Shown: piece by piece, positions 16,182 through 24,784 of the stretch
Layout: each line of letters starts with the position of its first letter
Numbering within the stretch: the stretch's first letter is position 1
NCBI RefSeq assembly: GCF_024172095.1
Contig: NZ_JAMZDX010000005.1
Location: 434,001 to 498,000, forward strand
Reading direction: 5' to 3'
Length of the DNA: 64,000 nt
From: Kitasatospora cinereorecta
GTDB taxonomy: Bacteria > Actinomycetota > Actinomycetes > Streptomycetales > Streptomycetaceae
The notes under the pieces: model-generated
What the model was told of the DNA's origin: nothing
Seen by the model: only the letters and a program-made list of their open reading frames with translations
Database searches by the model: none
Translations under genes and position numbers: made by a program

Positions 16182-16928
16182 TCAGCCCAGCTTCTTCAGG
16201 CCGGCCCCGGTGAGCACGTAGCCGGGCGCGAGCGAGGCGGCGTCGGCCGTCACCAGCTCGACCACGGCGGCGCCGGCGGCCTCCGGGCTGAGCTGCGGGC
16301 CCATCTGCTGGATGAAGCGCTCCTCGGGCACCCCGCTGCGTTCCGCGTACGCGCGGGCCGCCTCGAGGCCGAAGTCGGTGAGCGCGGTCATCCGGGGCAT
16401 CACCACGCTGAAGGAGATGTCCAGGCCGGCCCGCTCGGCCTCCTCCTGGGCGTACGCGGCGATGAAGCGCTGGGTGGCCTTGGCGCCGGCGTAACCGCCG
16501 CTGAGCGGCGACCCGTTGAGCGCGGCGCCGCTGCCGAACAGCACCACCCGGCTGCCGGACGGCAGCGGCTTGAGCAGCACCTCGCGCACCCAGTGGAAGG
16601 CGATCTTGACATCGGCCTGCCAGTGCGCCGAGAAGCTCTCCCAGGTGTGCAGTTGGAGCGGACGCAGGTAGAGGCCCGCGCCGGCCACCACGACGACGTT
16701 CGCGGGCCGGTGGCGGTCGATCAGGGCGCCGACCACGGTCGGGTCGGCGGCGTCGGCCACCTCGGCGGCGATGCTGCCGGCGCCGTTGGCCGGCTCCGGG
16801 TACTCGACCGCGGTGCGGGAGACGGCCACCACCGGGGCGCCTGCCTCGGCGAGGGCGGTGGCCACGCCGCGGCCCAGGCCCCGGCTGGCGCCGACGACGA
16901 TCGTGGTGCGGCCGGACAGGTCGCTCAT
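16182..16928 (-). CDS. Short-chain dehydrogenase/reductase
   Basis: NAD(P)-dependent oxidoreductase of the SDR superfamily, 248 aa. Seen: cofactor motif VVGASRGLGRG (residues 11-21), the NNAG equivalent VVAGAG (atypical), catalytic Ser in FGSGAALNG and YAGAKATQ (Tyr-x3-Lys). ATG at 16928 follows GGAGG by 5 nt; an in-frame ATG 12 nt upstream is less well placed. Its neighbours (flavin monooxygenase, DUF899, CoA ligase, crotonase) suggest a role in aromatic or fatty side-chain metabolism, but the substrate cannot be inferred. Confidence 0.87.
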   Translation of the reverse strand: MSDLSGRTTIVVGASRGLGRGVATALAEAGAPVVAVSRTAVEYPEPANGAGSIAAEVADAADPTVVGALIDRHRPANVVVVAGAGLYLRPLQLHTWESFSAHWQADVKIAFHWVREVLLKPLPSGSRVVLFGSGAALNGSPLSGGYAGAKATQRFIAAYAQEEAERAGLDISFSVVMPRMTALTDFGLEAARAYAERSGVPEERFIQQMGPQLSPEAAGAAVVELVTADAASLAPGYVLTGAGLKKLG

Positions 16929-17040
16929 GGGGTCCTCCAACTCAACGGTGTCTCAGGGACGGTGCAGCCGACGACGGATCGGCTCCCGTAGCGGCATCAT
17001 GACGGATCGTCAGCTGTCGTGGCGGCCGGCCGGTACGCGC

Positions 17041-17069
17041 GCCGCCCGCCGATCGGTCCGGCGGGCGGC
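17041..17069 (-). terminator. Perfect 11-bp hairpin after DUF899 gene
   Basis: GCCGCCCGCCG (17041-17051) pairs with CGGCGGGCGGC (17059-17069), 7-nt loop, 20 bp beyond the DUF899 stop in the leftward direction. Confidence 0.7.
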
Positions 17070-17088
17070 ACTGGTGGTGGTACGGCGG

Positions 17089-17787
17089 TCACGCCTTGAA
17101 GCGGGTGCCGTTCCAGAAGTTCTCGCCGGGACCGCCCGCGGCAGCGTCCTCGTAGCGGTCCTTGAACCGCCACCAGTCCCACGGGTGTTCGAGCTGCTCC
17201 TCCTGCCGTCCGAGCACCGTGATGTCGAGGTAGTTGTAGAAGTTCTTGAAGATCTCGCCGCCCCGGTCGAAGACCGAGTAGGTGTGGAACACCTGGTCGC
17301 CGTCGCGGACGAAGGCGCTCACGCCCGGGGTCTCGCCCTGGTCGGTGGTGACCTCGTAGTCGCGGTTGAACTGCTCACCCACCGCGGTGTACCAGGGGAT
17401 GTTCCAGCCCATCCGGGCGCTCCAGGCCTGGAGCTTCTCCTGGCCGGCCAGCGAGACCATCACGAAGGTGGTGTCGCGCGCCCACATGTGGGCGAGCTCG
17501 CCGATGCTGTCGGCCTGCATCGAGCAGCCGATGCAGCCCTCCTCGGCGGTCGGCGCGAACATGAAGTGGCGGACGACCAGCTGGGTGCGGCCCTCGAACA
17601 GGTCGAGCAGGCTGCGCTCGCCGTCCGGACCGACGAAGCGGTAGTCCTTGTCCACCCGCACCATCGGCAGCCGACGGCGCTCGGCGGCGATGTCGTCGCG
17701 CGCCTTGGTGACCACCTTCTCCTTCTCCAACAGCGCCTTGCGCGCCTCCAGCCACTCTTCCCTGGAGACGATTTCCGGAAGACTCAT
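17089..17787 (-). CDS. DUF899 family thioredoxin-fold protein
   Basis: 232-aa member of a widespread family with a thioredoxin-like fold and no established reaction. Seen: N-terminal SREEWLEARKALLEKEK, LPMVRVDKDYRFVGPDG, then RHFMFAPTAEEGCIGCSMQAD containing a CIGC active-site-like pair (about residues 85-88), and a C-terminal aromatic-rich block YNYLDITVLGR and HPWDWWRFKDRY. No signal peptide. It stands alone between hairpins on both sides, so it is probably monocistronic. Confidence 0.88.
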   Translation of the reverse strand: MSLPEIVSREEWLEARKALLEKEKVVTKARDDIAAERRRLPMVRVDKDYRFVGPDGERSLLDLFEGRTQLVVRHFMFAPTAEEGCIGCSMQADSIGELAHMWARDTTFVMVSLAGQEKLQAWSARMGWNIPWYTAVGEQFNRDYEVTTDQGETPGVSAFVRDGDQVFHTYSVFDRGGEIFKNFYNYLDITVLGRQEEQLEHPWDWWRFKDRYEDAAAGGPGENFWNGTRFKA

Positions 17788-17916
17788 CAGATCTCCTCAG
17801 AACTGATTGCGGGCGCGGCGGATTCCGTCGCCCGGATTCCCGATCGGGACCGTTTCCGTGAATTCAGACTGCCAGGGCAGCCGAAGGCTTTCTTCTTCCA
17901 GATTGGCGACCGCGCA

Positions 17917-17938
17917 TTCCCGCCGGAACCGGCGGGAA
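17917..17938 (-). terminator. 22-bp palindrome after the CoA ligase gene
   Basis: TTCCCGCCGG (17917-17926) and CCGGCGGGAA (17929-17938) are exact complements separated by AA. Located 20 bp downstream of the ligase stop; a probable terminator for the ligase-crotonase transcript. Confidence 0.65.
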
Positions 17939-17958
17939 CACCACGGCGGTCCGGGCGC

Positions 17959-19509
17959 TCAGCCCGCGGCGCGCTCGCGCTCCTTGAGGGTGCGGCGCTC
18001 GATCTTCCCGACGGGGGTGCGCGGGATCTGCTCGACGAACTCGATCCGCCGGACCTTCTTGTACGGGGCGACGCGTTCCGCCACGAAGGCCATGAGCTCC
18101 TCGGCGGTCACCGGCTCACGGACCACCACGAAGCCCTTGGGGAGCTCGCTGGCCTCCTCGTCCGGCACCCCGATGACCGCGGCGTCGGCGACCCTCGGGT
18201 GGCTCATCAGGACGGCCTCCAGCTCCACCGGGGAGACCTGCTGGCCCTTGTACTTGATGAGCTCCTTGATCCGGTCGACCAGGAAGAGCTCCTGCTGCTC
18301 GTCCATGTAGCCGAGGTCGCCGGTGTGCAGGAAGCCGTCCGGCTCCAGCACCTGCCGGGTGGCCTCCTCGGCGTTCAGGTAGCCCTTCATCACGTGCGGG
18401 CCGCGGACCAGGACCTCGCCCCGCTCGTTCGGCCCGAGTTCGGCGCCGGTGGTGATGTCGACGATCTTGCACTCGATGTTGGGGGTGGTCGGGCCGACCG
18501 AGCCGTTGGGCTCGGCGCCCGGCAGCTGCATGAAGGAGACCAGGCCCTCGGTCAGCCCGTACCCCTGGCCGATCCGCAGGCCGATCCGGGCCTCCACCTC
18601 GCGCGCGGTCGCCGGGTCCAGCGCCGCGCCGCCGGAGACGGCCGAGCGCAGCGAGGTGAGGTCGTACCGGTCCACCAGCGGGCTCTTGGCCAGCAGCACC
18701 GCGATGGTCGGCACGATGTACAGCCGGCTGATCCGGTGCTCCTGGATCGCCCGCAGGTACGCCTCGGGGTCGAAGCGCTCCATGGTGACCAGGGTCGCGC
18801 CCTGCAGCAGGCTGGCGTTGAGCGTCATGATCAGGCCGAAGGCGTGGTGGAACGGCGGCACCGCAAGCACCGTCTCGCCCTCGGCGAGCGGGGCGACCAG
18901 GCTGGTCTGCAGCACGTTGGCGACCATGTTGCGGTGGGTCAGCAGCACCCCCTTGGGGTACCCGGTGCTGCCGCTGGAGTGGAGCACCGCCACCACGTCC
19001 GCCGCCGGGTCGACGTCGGGCGCCGGCACCGGCCGGTCGGCGAGCAGCGCGGCGAAGGGCGTGGCGCCGTCCGCCTCACCGAACACCACCACCTCCTCCA
19101 GCTTGGTCCGCGCCAGCAGCCCGGCGGCCTTCTCCGCCTCGGCCTCCACGGTCACCAGGACCTTCGCGCCGGTCTCGTCGAGGCGGTCGGCCAGGTCGTC
19201 GGCGGTGTCGAGCGGGTTGAGCACCACCACGGCCCCGCCGGCGAGGGCGGCCGCATGGAAGGCGATCGGGTACTCGGGCCGGTTCGGGGAGAGCATCGCC
19301 AGCACGTCGCCCCGGCCGAACCCGCGGGCACGCAGCCCGGCGGCGGCCCGGCGGACGGCGTCCGCCAGCTCGGCGTACGTGTAGCGCACGCCGCCGGTCA
19401 CGTCGACCAGGGCCACGGTGTCGCCGTACTGCTCGGCCCGTTCCAGCACGAAGTCGGTGAACGCGGTGCCGGGGACCGGGACGCGCGGACGGGGCCCGGT
19501 GAAGATCAT
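17959..19509 (-). CDS. 4-Coumarate-CoA ligase-like AMP-dependent acyl-CoA synthetase
   Basis: 516-aa adenylate-forming enzyme that activates a carboxylic acid with ATP and loads CoA. Seen: P-loop-like HSSGSTGYPKG, GYGLTEG (A5), HTGDLGYMDE (A7), DRIKELIKYKGQQVSP (A8) and the catalytic lysine in PRTPVGKIERR (A10). The FHHAFGL and LNASLLQGATLVTM blocks resemble plant-type 4-coumarate-CoA ligases. ATG overlaps the crotonase stop (ATGA). The pair fits activation of a hydroxycinnamate-like acid followed by hydration and retro-aldol cleavage, though the crotonase departs from the classical active site. Confidence 0.88.
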   Translation of the reverse strand: MIFTGPRPRVPVPGTAFTDFVLERAEQYGDTVALVDVTGGVRYTYAELADAVRRAAAGLRARGFGRGDVLAMLSPNRPEYPIAFHAAALAGGAVVVLNPLDTADDLADRLDETGAKVLVTVEAEAEKAAGLLARTKLEEVVVFGEADGATPFAALLADRPVPAPDVDPAADVVAVLHSSGSTGYPKGVLLTHRNMVANVLQTSLVAPLAEGETVLAVPPFHHAFGLIMTLNASLLQGATLVTMERFDPEAYLRAIQEHRISRLYIVPTIAVLLAKSPLVDRYDLTSLRSAVSGGAALDPATAREVEARIGLRIGQGYGLTEGLVSFMQLPGAEPNGSVGPTTPNIECKIVDITTGAELGPNERGEVLVRGPHVMKGYLNAEEATRQVLEPDGFLHTGDLGYMDEQQELFLVDRIKELIKYKGQQVSPVELEAVLMSHPRVADAAVIGVPDEEASELPKGFVVVREPVTAEELMAFVAERVAPYKKVRRIEFVEQIPRTPVGKIERRTLKERERAAG

Positions 19510-20336
19510 GACTGCTGTTCCGAGCGGGTGTAGGTGCTCAGACCCGGCTGGTAGCTGCGCTTCTCGAACTGCTTGAGCGCCACGTTGATCCACTCGTTGC
19601 CGCTGAGCCGGGACAGCTCCCACAGCTTGGCCTGGTCGTAGTCGATGGCGGCCGGCAGGTCCAGCATCGTGGTGCGCTCGTAGACCTGCTTGGCCAGCGC
19701 CAGGGTGACCGGGTTCTTCCGGACGATCTTCTTGACTAGGCGGTCGGTCTCCTCGTCCAGCCGGTCGGCCGGCACCGCCTTGTTGACCAGGCCGTACTGC
19801 TCGGCCTGGGCTCCGGTCATGGTGTCACCGGTCAGGATGTAGTAGAGGGCCTGCTTGCGGGCCAGGTTGTGGGTGGCCGCCCAGGTGGCGCCGCCGGCCG
19901 GGAAGATACCGAAGTTGATCTCCGAGAGGCCGAACAGCGCCGCCTCGTCGGCGATCGCCAGGTCGCACAGGCCGGTGACCAGGAAGCCGCCGCCGAACGC
20001 GAACCCGTTCACCTTGGCGATGGTGACCGCGTCGAACGCCTTCAGCCGCTGGAACCACTTCAGCGCCACCAGGTTGGTCCGGTAGAACAGCTGCGGGTCG
20101 TCGAACGGCTTGAGGAAGCACTCCTCCAGGTCCATGCCCGAGCTGAAGCTGTCGCCGTTGCCGGTCACCACGACGGCCCGAACGCCCCCGTCCGCCTCGA
20201 TGTTGTCCAGGACCTCGTTCATGTCCTGGTGCATCTGCGGATTCATCGCGTTCTTCTTGTCCGGACGGTTCAGATAAATCGTGGCCTTCGGACCGTCGAT
20301 CTCGAGGTTGACCGTTTCCAGCTCGATCATTGTCAT
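19506..20336 (-). CDS. Hydroxycinnamoyl-CoA hydratase/lyase-like crotonase
   Basis: 276 aa, the same length as Pseudomonas p-hydroxycinnamoyl-CoA hydratase-lyase (HCHL), which turns feruloyl- or coumaroyl-CoA into the aldehyde plus acetyl-CoA. Seen: SSGMDLEE, VNGFAFGGGF oxyanion region, FGLSEINFGI with the conserved acidic residue E139, and a C-terminal KQFEKRSYQPGL like HCHL. However the positions of HCHL Tyr75 and Ser123 are Cys73 and Leu119 here, judged against my memory of the HCHL sequence. ATG at 20336 gives the family length; ATG at 20330 is an alternative. First gene of the crotonase-ligase pair. Confidence 0.8.
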   Translation of the reverse strand: MTMIELETVNLEIDGPKATIYLNRPDKKNAMNPQMHQDMNEVLDNIEADGGVRAVVVTGNGDSFSSGMDLEECFLKPFDDPQLFYRTNLVALKWFQRLKAFDAVTIAKVNGFAFGGGFLVTGLCDLAIADEAALFGLSEINFGIFPAGGATWAATHNLARKQALYYILTGDTMTGAQAEQYGLVNKAVPADRLDEETDRLVKKIVRKNPVTLALAKQVYERTTMLDLPAAIDYDQAKLWELSRLSGNEWINVALKQFEKRSYQPGLSTYTRSEQQS

Positions 20337-20453
20337 GACCCGCTTTCCGCTAGACGTCGAAGGAGACATGCGCACACGCTGAAGCGATCGGCGGAAATGA
20401 GCATCACATCAACCGGATCCGCCCGGCTTCTCCTATCGTGCCTAGCGGCCCGG

Positions 20454-22115
20454 CTACGGACGGGGTTCGGCTTCCTGCCCGGCAGTCGGCTCGATGAGCC
20501 GCATCGCCATCTCCCGCATCTCGACCTTGCGGATCTTCCCGGTCACCGTCATCGGGAACTCGTCCACCACGTGCACGTAGCGCGGGATCTTGAAGTGGGC
20601 CAGCCGGCCCGCGCAGAACTCCCGTACCGCGTCGGCGGTCAGCGGCGCGGCGCCCTCGCGCATCCGCACCCACGCCATCAGCTCCTCGCCGTACTTGGCG
20701 TCCGGCACCCCGATCACCTGGACGTCCAGGATGTCCGGGTGGGTGTAGAGGAACTCCTCGATCTCGCGCGGGTAGAGGTTCTCGCCGCCGCGGATCACCA
20801 TGTCCTTGATCCGGCCGGTGATCGCCAGGTAGCCGTCCCCGTCCATCACCGCCAGGTCGCCGGTGTGCATCCAGCGCGCCGCGTCCACCGCCTCCGCCGT
20901 CTTCTCCGGCTCGCCCCAGTAGCCGAGCATCACCGAGTAGCCCCGGGTGCACAGTTCGCCCGGGACACCGCGCGGAACGGTCCGCCCGGTCGCCGGGTCG
21001 ACCACCTTCACCTCCAGGTGCGGACCCACCCGGCCGACCGTCGACACCCGGCGGTCCACCGAGTCGTCCGCCCGGGTCTGCGTCGACACCGGCGAGGTCT
21101 CCGTCATGCCGTAGCAGATCGACACCTCCGCCATGCCCATTCGCCCGATGACGTCCTTCATCACCTCGATCGGACACGGCGCGCCCGCCATGATGCCGGT
21201 CCGCAGGCTCGACAGGTCGTAGCGCTCGAAGTCCGGGTCGGCCAGCTCGGCGATGAACATCGTCGGCACGCCGTACAGCGAGGTGCACGACTCCGCCGCG
21301 ACCGCCGCCAGCGTCGCCCCCGGCTCGAACGCCGGGCCCGGGATCACCATGCACGCACCGTGCGAGGTCGCCGCCAGGTTCCCCATCACCATGCCGAAGC
21401 AGTGGTAGAACGGCACCGGGATGCAGATCCGGTCGACCTCGGTGTAGCCGCACAACTCACCGACGAAGTAACCGTTGTTGAGGATGTTGTGGTGCGACAG
21501 CGTGGCGCCCTTGGGGAAGCCCGTGGTGCCCGAGGTGTACTGGATGTTGATCGGGTCGTCCGGCGACAGCCCCGCCTGCCGCTCCGCCAGCGCCCCCGGC
21601 TCGGCCCGCCGCCCCCGCTCCAGCAGCGCGTCCCACTCCGGCGAGCCGAGCAGGACCACCTCCTCCAGCGCCGCGCACGACGGCCGCACCTCGGCGATCA
21701 TCCCGGCGTAGTCCGAGGACTTGAACCGCTCGGCCGCCACCAGCAGCCGGATCCCGGCCTGGTTCAGCACGTACTCCAACTCGTGCGAGCGGTACGCCGG
21801 GTTGACCGTCACCAGAATTGCGCCCAGCTTCGCCGTCGCGTACTGGGTCAGCGTCCACTCCGCGCAGTTGGGCGCCCAGATGCCCACCCGGTCGCCCGGC
21901 GCGATGCCCAGCTCCAGCAGGCCCAGCGCCAGCGCGTCCACGTCCGCCGCCAGCTCCGCGTACGTCCACCGCCGGCCACTCGCCCGCTCCACCAGCGCGT
22001 CCCGCTGCGGGAACGCCCGCACCGTCCGGTCGAAGTTCTCCCCGATGGTGTCGCCCAGGAGCGGCTTCCCGGACGTCCCCGACGAGTAGCTGTGCAGGGC
22101 TGACGTGGTCGACAC
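20454..22115 (-). CDS. FadD-like acyl-CoA synthetase
   Basis: 553-aa AMP-dependent ligase of the medium/long-chain fatty acyl-CoA synthetase type. Seen: QYTSGTTGFPKGAT (A3), CYGMTETSPVS (A5), HTGDLAVMDGDGY (A7), GRIKDMVIRGGENLYPREIE (A8) and the lysine in MTVTGKIRK (A10). GTG start lies 7 nt after AGGAGG. About 117 bp separate its stop from the crotonase start, with no hairpin seen, so cotranscription is possible. It probably feeds beta-oxidation; substrate length not inferable. Confidence 0.9.
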   Translation of the reverse strand: MSTTSALHSYSSGTSGKPLLGDTIGENFDRTVRAFPQRDALVERASGRRWTYAELAADVDALALGLLELGIAPGDRVGIWAPNCAEWTLTQYATAKLGAILVTVNPAYRSHELEYVLNQAGIRLLVAAERFKSSDYAGMIAEVRPSCAALEEVVLLGSPEWDALLERGRRAEPGALAERQAGLSPDDPINIQYTSGTTGFPKGATLSHHNILNNGYFVGELCGYTEVDRICIPVPFYHCFGMVMGNLAATSHGACMVIPGPAFEPGATLAAVAAESCTSLYGVPTMFIAELADPDFERYDLSSLRTGIMAGAPCPIEVMKDVIGRMGMAEVSICYGMTETSPVSTQTRADDSVDRRVSTVGRVGPHLEVKVVDPATGRTVPRGVPGELCTRGYSVMLGYWGEPEKTAEAVDAARWMHTGDLAVMDGDGYLAITGRIKDMVIRGGENLYPREIEEFLYTHPDILDVQVIGVPDAKYGEELMAWVRMREGAAPLTADAVREFCAGRLAHFKIPRYVHVVDEFPMTVTGKIRKVEMREMAMRLIEPTAGQEAEPRP

Positions 22116-22280
22116 GGGGTGCCTCCTGAAGGGCGCGACATCGCGGAACCCCCATGATCCCGCCCCCACCCCGCAGCCGACCACCCCCGAACGGGGGTAC
22201 GACAGGGCTGCCGGGCAGCCCGAGGCGGGCGTCTAGCATGGGGCCGGTTCGGTGGGGGTGTGGCGCGGGAGGCGAGGGTC

Positions 22281-22652
22281 GTGCGGCGGTTGGGTGAGCT
22301 GGAGGCGGAGATCATGGACCGGCTGTGGTCCTGGGGACGTCCGGCGACCGTCCGCGAGGTGGTGGACGACATCAACCGGGACCGGCCGGTGGCGTACACG
22401 ACGGTGATGACGGTCGCGGACATCCTGTACGGGAAGGGCCTGCTGCGGCGCGAGAAGCAGGGGCGGGCGTGGCTGTACGAGCCGACCGGGAGCCGGGAGG
22501 CGTACACGGCGGCGCTGATGCAGGAGGCGCTGGGGGCGAGCCAGGACCGTTCGGCGGCGCTGGCGCATTTCATCCGGGAGATCTCCGCGGACGAGGCCGA
22601 GGTGATCCGCCGGCTGCTGGACGAGCACCCGGCGGGTGGGGACCGCCCGTGA
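22281..22652 (+). CDS. BlaI/MecI-type transcriptional repressor
   Basis: Winged-helix repressor, 123 aa from the chosen GTG. Seen: RRLGELEAEIMDRLWSWG, VREVVDDINRDRPVAYTTVM and a helical dimerisation tail. This family represses its own operon and is inactivated by proteolysis. GTG at 22281 follows GGGAGG/GAGGG closely; an in-frame GTG at 22260 would add 7 residues. TAGCAT at 22234-22239 may be the -10. Stop overlaps the metallopeptidase GTG (GTGA), the usual BlaI-M56 arrangement. Confidence 0.92.
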   Translation: MRRLGELEAEIMDRLWSWGRPATVREVVDDINRDRPVAYTTVMTVADILYGKGLLRREKQGRAWLYEPTGSREAYTAALMQEALGASQDRSAALAHFIREISADEAEVIRRLLDEHPAGGDRP

Positions 22653-23584
22653 CGGGCACGGCGGGGCTGGTCGGCTATCTGCTGCTGGTCGGGCTGGTGG
22701 CGCCGGCGCTGCTGCGGCGGGCGTCGTGGCCGCAGCGGGCGCCCGGGTCGGCGGTGCTGGTGTGGCTGGGGCTGATGCTGTCGTTCGTGACGGCGCTGGG
22801 GCTGGTGGCGCACCACCTGGTGGAACCGGAGCGGCATCTGCACACGGGTCTGCTGGGCTTCCTGCACGCCTGCGGGCTGGTGCACGTGGGCGGGCTGGGC
22901 CTGTCGGCGGCGAGTGCGGCGGTGCTGCCACCGGCGGCCGTGTTGGGGTGGCCGCTGGGCTGGTACGGGGCGGTGCTGCTGCGGGCGCGGAGGGCGCGGC
23001 TGGAGCATCTGGCGGGGCTGGAGCTGGTGGCCCGTCCGGCCGGTGCGGAAGCCGTGGCAACCGTGGCAGTCGGGCGGGTGCGGGCGGTGGTGGTGGAGCA
23101 CGGCGTCCCGGCGGTGTACTGCCTGCCGGGTCGTCGGCGGCGGATCGTGCTGACCCGGGGCGCGTTGGACGTCCTCTCGCCGGAGCAGCTGCGGGCCGTC
23201 CTGGCCCACGAGCACGCCCATCTGACCGGACGGCACCACCTGGTCCGGGCGGCGGTGGAGGCGTTCGCGCGGGCGTTCCCCGGTCTGCCGCTGGGGGCGG
23301 CGGCGCGGGTGGAGACGGCGGCGCTGCTGGAGATGGCGGCCGACGACCGGGCGGTTCGGCGGCATTCGGCGCGGGCGCTGGCCGGTGCGCTGGGTGCGGT
23401 GGCGGCGGGTCTGGCGCCGGGCGTGGGTCTGGCGGCGGCGGGTTCGCCGGTGGTGGCGCGGGTGCGGCGGCTGCTGCTGCCGGCCCGCGGTCCGCACCGC
23501 CTGGTGCGGGTGGCGGTCGCGGCGGCGGCCGCGGTGGCGCCGCTGGTGCCGTTCCTGTTCGCGTGCGGCCCGACCGGGGCCTGA
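22649..23584 (+). CDS. M56-family membrane metallopeptidase (BlaR1/HtpX-like)
   Basis: 311-aa membrane protease that in BlaR/MecR systems triggers cleavage of the BlaI repressor. Seen: N-terminal hydrophobic segments (LVGYLLLVGLVAPALL, VLVWLGLMLSFVTALGLVA and a third near 80-100), then the zinc motif AHEHAHL (H187, E188, H191) and a downstream LLEMAADDRAVRR acidic block. Unlike BlaR1 it has no penicillin-binding sensor domain; the C-terminus ends in a hydrophobic helix. Signal sensed is therefore unknown. Confidence 0.9.
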   Translation: MTGTAGLVGYLLLVGLVAPALLRRASWPQRAPGSAVLVWLGLMLSFVTALGLVAHHLVEPERHLHTGLLGFLHACGLVHVGGLGLSAASAAVLPPAAVLGWPLGWYGAVLLRARRARLEHLAGLELVARPAGAEAVATVAVGRVRAVVVEHGVPAVYCLPGRRRRIVLTRGALDVLSPEQLRAVLAHEHAHLTGRHHLVRAAVEAFARAFPGLPLGAAARVETAALLEMAADDRAVRRHSARALAGALGAVAAGLAPGVGLAAAGSPVVARVRRLLLPARGPHRLVRVAVAAAAAVAPLVPFLFACGPTGA

Positions 23585-23630
23585 GGCCGCTCCCGACCGC
23601 CCCCATCCCGGACCGGGCTTGCACACCCGA

Positions 23631-23646
23631 TTACTAAACTACTAAG
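23631..23646 (+). promoter_or_regulatory. TACTAA direct repeat, candidate BlaI operator
   Basis: An AT-rich island in very GC-rich sequence carrying TACTAA twice with an 8-bp period (23632-23637, 23640-23645), 50 bp before the NlpC/P60 start. TACTA is the half-site of many BlaI operators, but here the copies are direct rather than inverted, so the assignment is tentative. Confidence 0.4.
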
Positions 23647-23696
23647 TTCCTTCGTCGTAAGGGTCCGGGGGTCCGGCTCGGGAGGGAACAAGCACC

Positions 23697-24764
23697 ATGG
23701 GCAGTCACCGCAGGCCGAAGCCGCCGAACCGGGCGCGGATCGCGGTGGTGGCGGCCACCGCCGGAGCCGCCTCGCTGGCCGTGCCGCTCGCCGCCCACGC
23801 CGAGCCGGGGCCGACGCCGGGCACGGCCGCGGGAGCGGCCCCGGGCGCGGCCACCGGCTCGCTCGAGCAGGTGAAGGCCCAGGTCGACGCCCTGTACGAG
23901 GACGCCGAGGCGTCCACCGAGGCGTACAACAAGGCCCGTGAGCAGCAGGACCGCTTCCAGCGCGACACCGCGCAGCTGCAGGACCGGATCGCCGGCCAGC
24001 AGGCGAGGATCAACGAGCTGCGCGAGACCCTCGACGGCCTGGCCGCCGCCCAGTACCGCAGTGGCGGCATCGACCCCACGGTCCGGCTGATGGTCTCCGC
24101 CGACCCGGCCGACTACCTCGCCCGAGCGGCCGGCACCGAGCAGCTCACCGCCCGGCAGGCCGACGCACTGCGCCGGCTGCGGGTCGAGCAGCTCAAGCTG
24201 GACGCCGACCGTGCCGAGGCCACCGGCCGCCTCGCCGAGCTGGACCGGGCCGCCGCCGACGCCGGGCGCCGCAAGGACGAGGTGAAGGCCAAGCTCGGCC
24301 AGGTGGAGCGGATCCTGAACGGTCTCAAGGCCGCCGACCGGGCCCGGGTCCTCGGCGACGGCGGCGCGGCCGCCTCCCGCGGCGCGGCCCGTCCGCAGGC
24401 GTACACCGGACCGGCCACCGGCCGGGTGCGGGACGTCCTCGCCTTCGCGTACGCGCAGTTGGGCAAGCCGTACCGCTGGGGCGCGACCGGCCCGGACTCC
24501 TTCGACTGCTCCGGCCTGACCCTGCGGGCGTTCGCGGCGGGCGGGGTCACGCTGCCGCGCGTCTCCCAGGACCAGTTCGCGGGCGGGCGGAAGATCGCCC
24601 GCGACCAGGTCCAGCCGGGCGACCTGGTGTTCTACTACTCCGACCTGCACCACGTCGGCATCTACCTGGGCAACGGGCAGTTGCTGCACGCCCCGCGCAC
24701 CGGCAAGAACGTGGAGATCGTGCCCTGGGACGTGATGCCGTACGCCGGCGCCGTCCGCTACTGA
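23697..24764 (+). CDS. Secreted NlpC/P60 peptidoglycan endopeptidase
   Basis: 355-aa cell-wall hydrolase that cuts stem peptides. Seen: signal peptide with hydrophobic core RIAVVAATAGAASLAVPLAA and likely cleavage after AHA (about residue 35); an extended coiled coil (about 54-215) with heptad-rich QDRFQRDTAQLQDRIAGQQA; and a C-terminal NlpC/P60 domain with catalytic Cys271 in DSFDCSGL, His319 in HHVGIY and His331 in LLHAP. ATG follows GGGAGGG by 10 nt. The coiled-coil domain resembles RipA/CwlO-type proteins that are held inactive or recruited by FtsEX-like partners. Likely regulated by the adjacent BlaI-M56 pair, but that is inference from position and motif. Confidence 0.93.
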   Translation: MGSHRRPKPPNRARIAVVAATAGAASLAVPLAAHAEPGPTPGTAAGAAPGAATGSLEQVKAQVDALYEDAEASTEAYNKAREQQDRFQRDTAQLQDRIAGQQARINELRETLDGLAAAQYRSGGIDPTVRLMVSADPADYLARAAGTEQLTARQADALRRLRVEQLKLDADRAEATGRLAELDRAAADAGRRKDEVKAKLGQVERILNGLKAADRARVLGDGGAAASRGAARPQAYTGPATGRVRDVLAFAYAQLGKPYRWGATGPDSFDCSGLTLRAFAAGGVTLPRVSQDQFAGGRKIARDQVQPGDLVFYYSDLHHVGIYLGNGQLLHAPRTGKNVEIVPWDVMPYAGAVRY

Positions 24765-24774
24765 CGGCGCCGGC
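24744..24774 (+). terminator. Perfect 12-bp hairpin overlapping the NlpC/P60 stop
   Basis: Arms 24744-24755 and 24763-24774 are exact complements with a 7-nt loop that includes the last codons and part of the stop. It sits between convergent genes and probably terminates both. Confidence 0.7.
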
Positions 24775-24784
24775 GAGGTGGAGG

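Noticed and set aside
14324..22115. The leftward block as an antibiotic biosynthetic cluster
   Set aside because: It has no polyketide, peptide or tailoring core, and hairpins separate its units; catabolic or general metabolic roles fit better.
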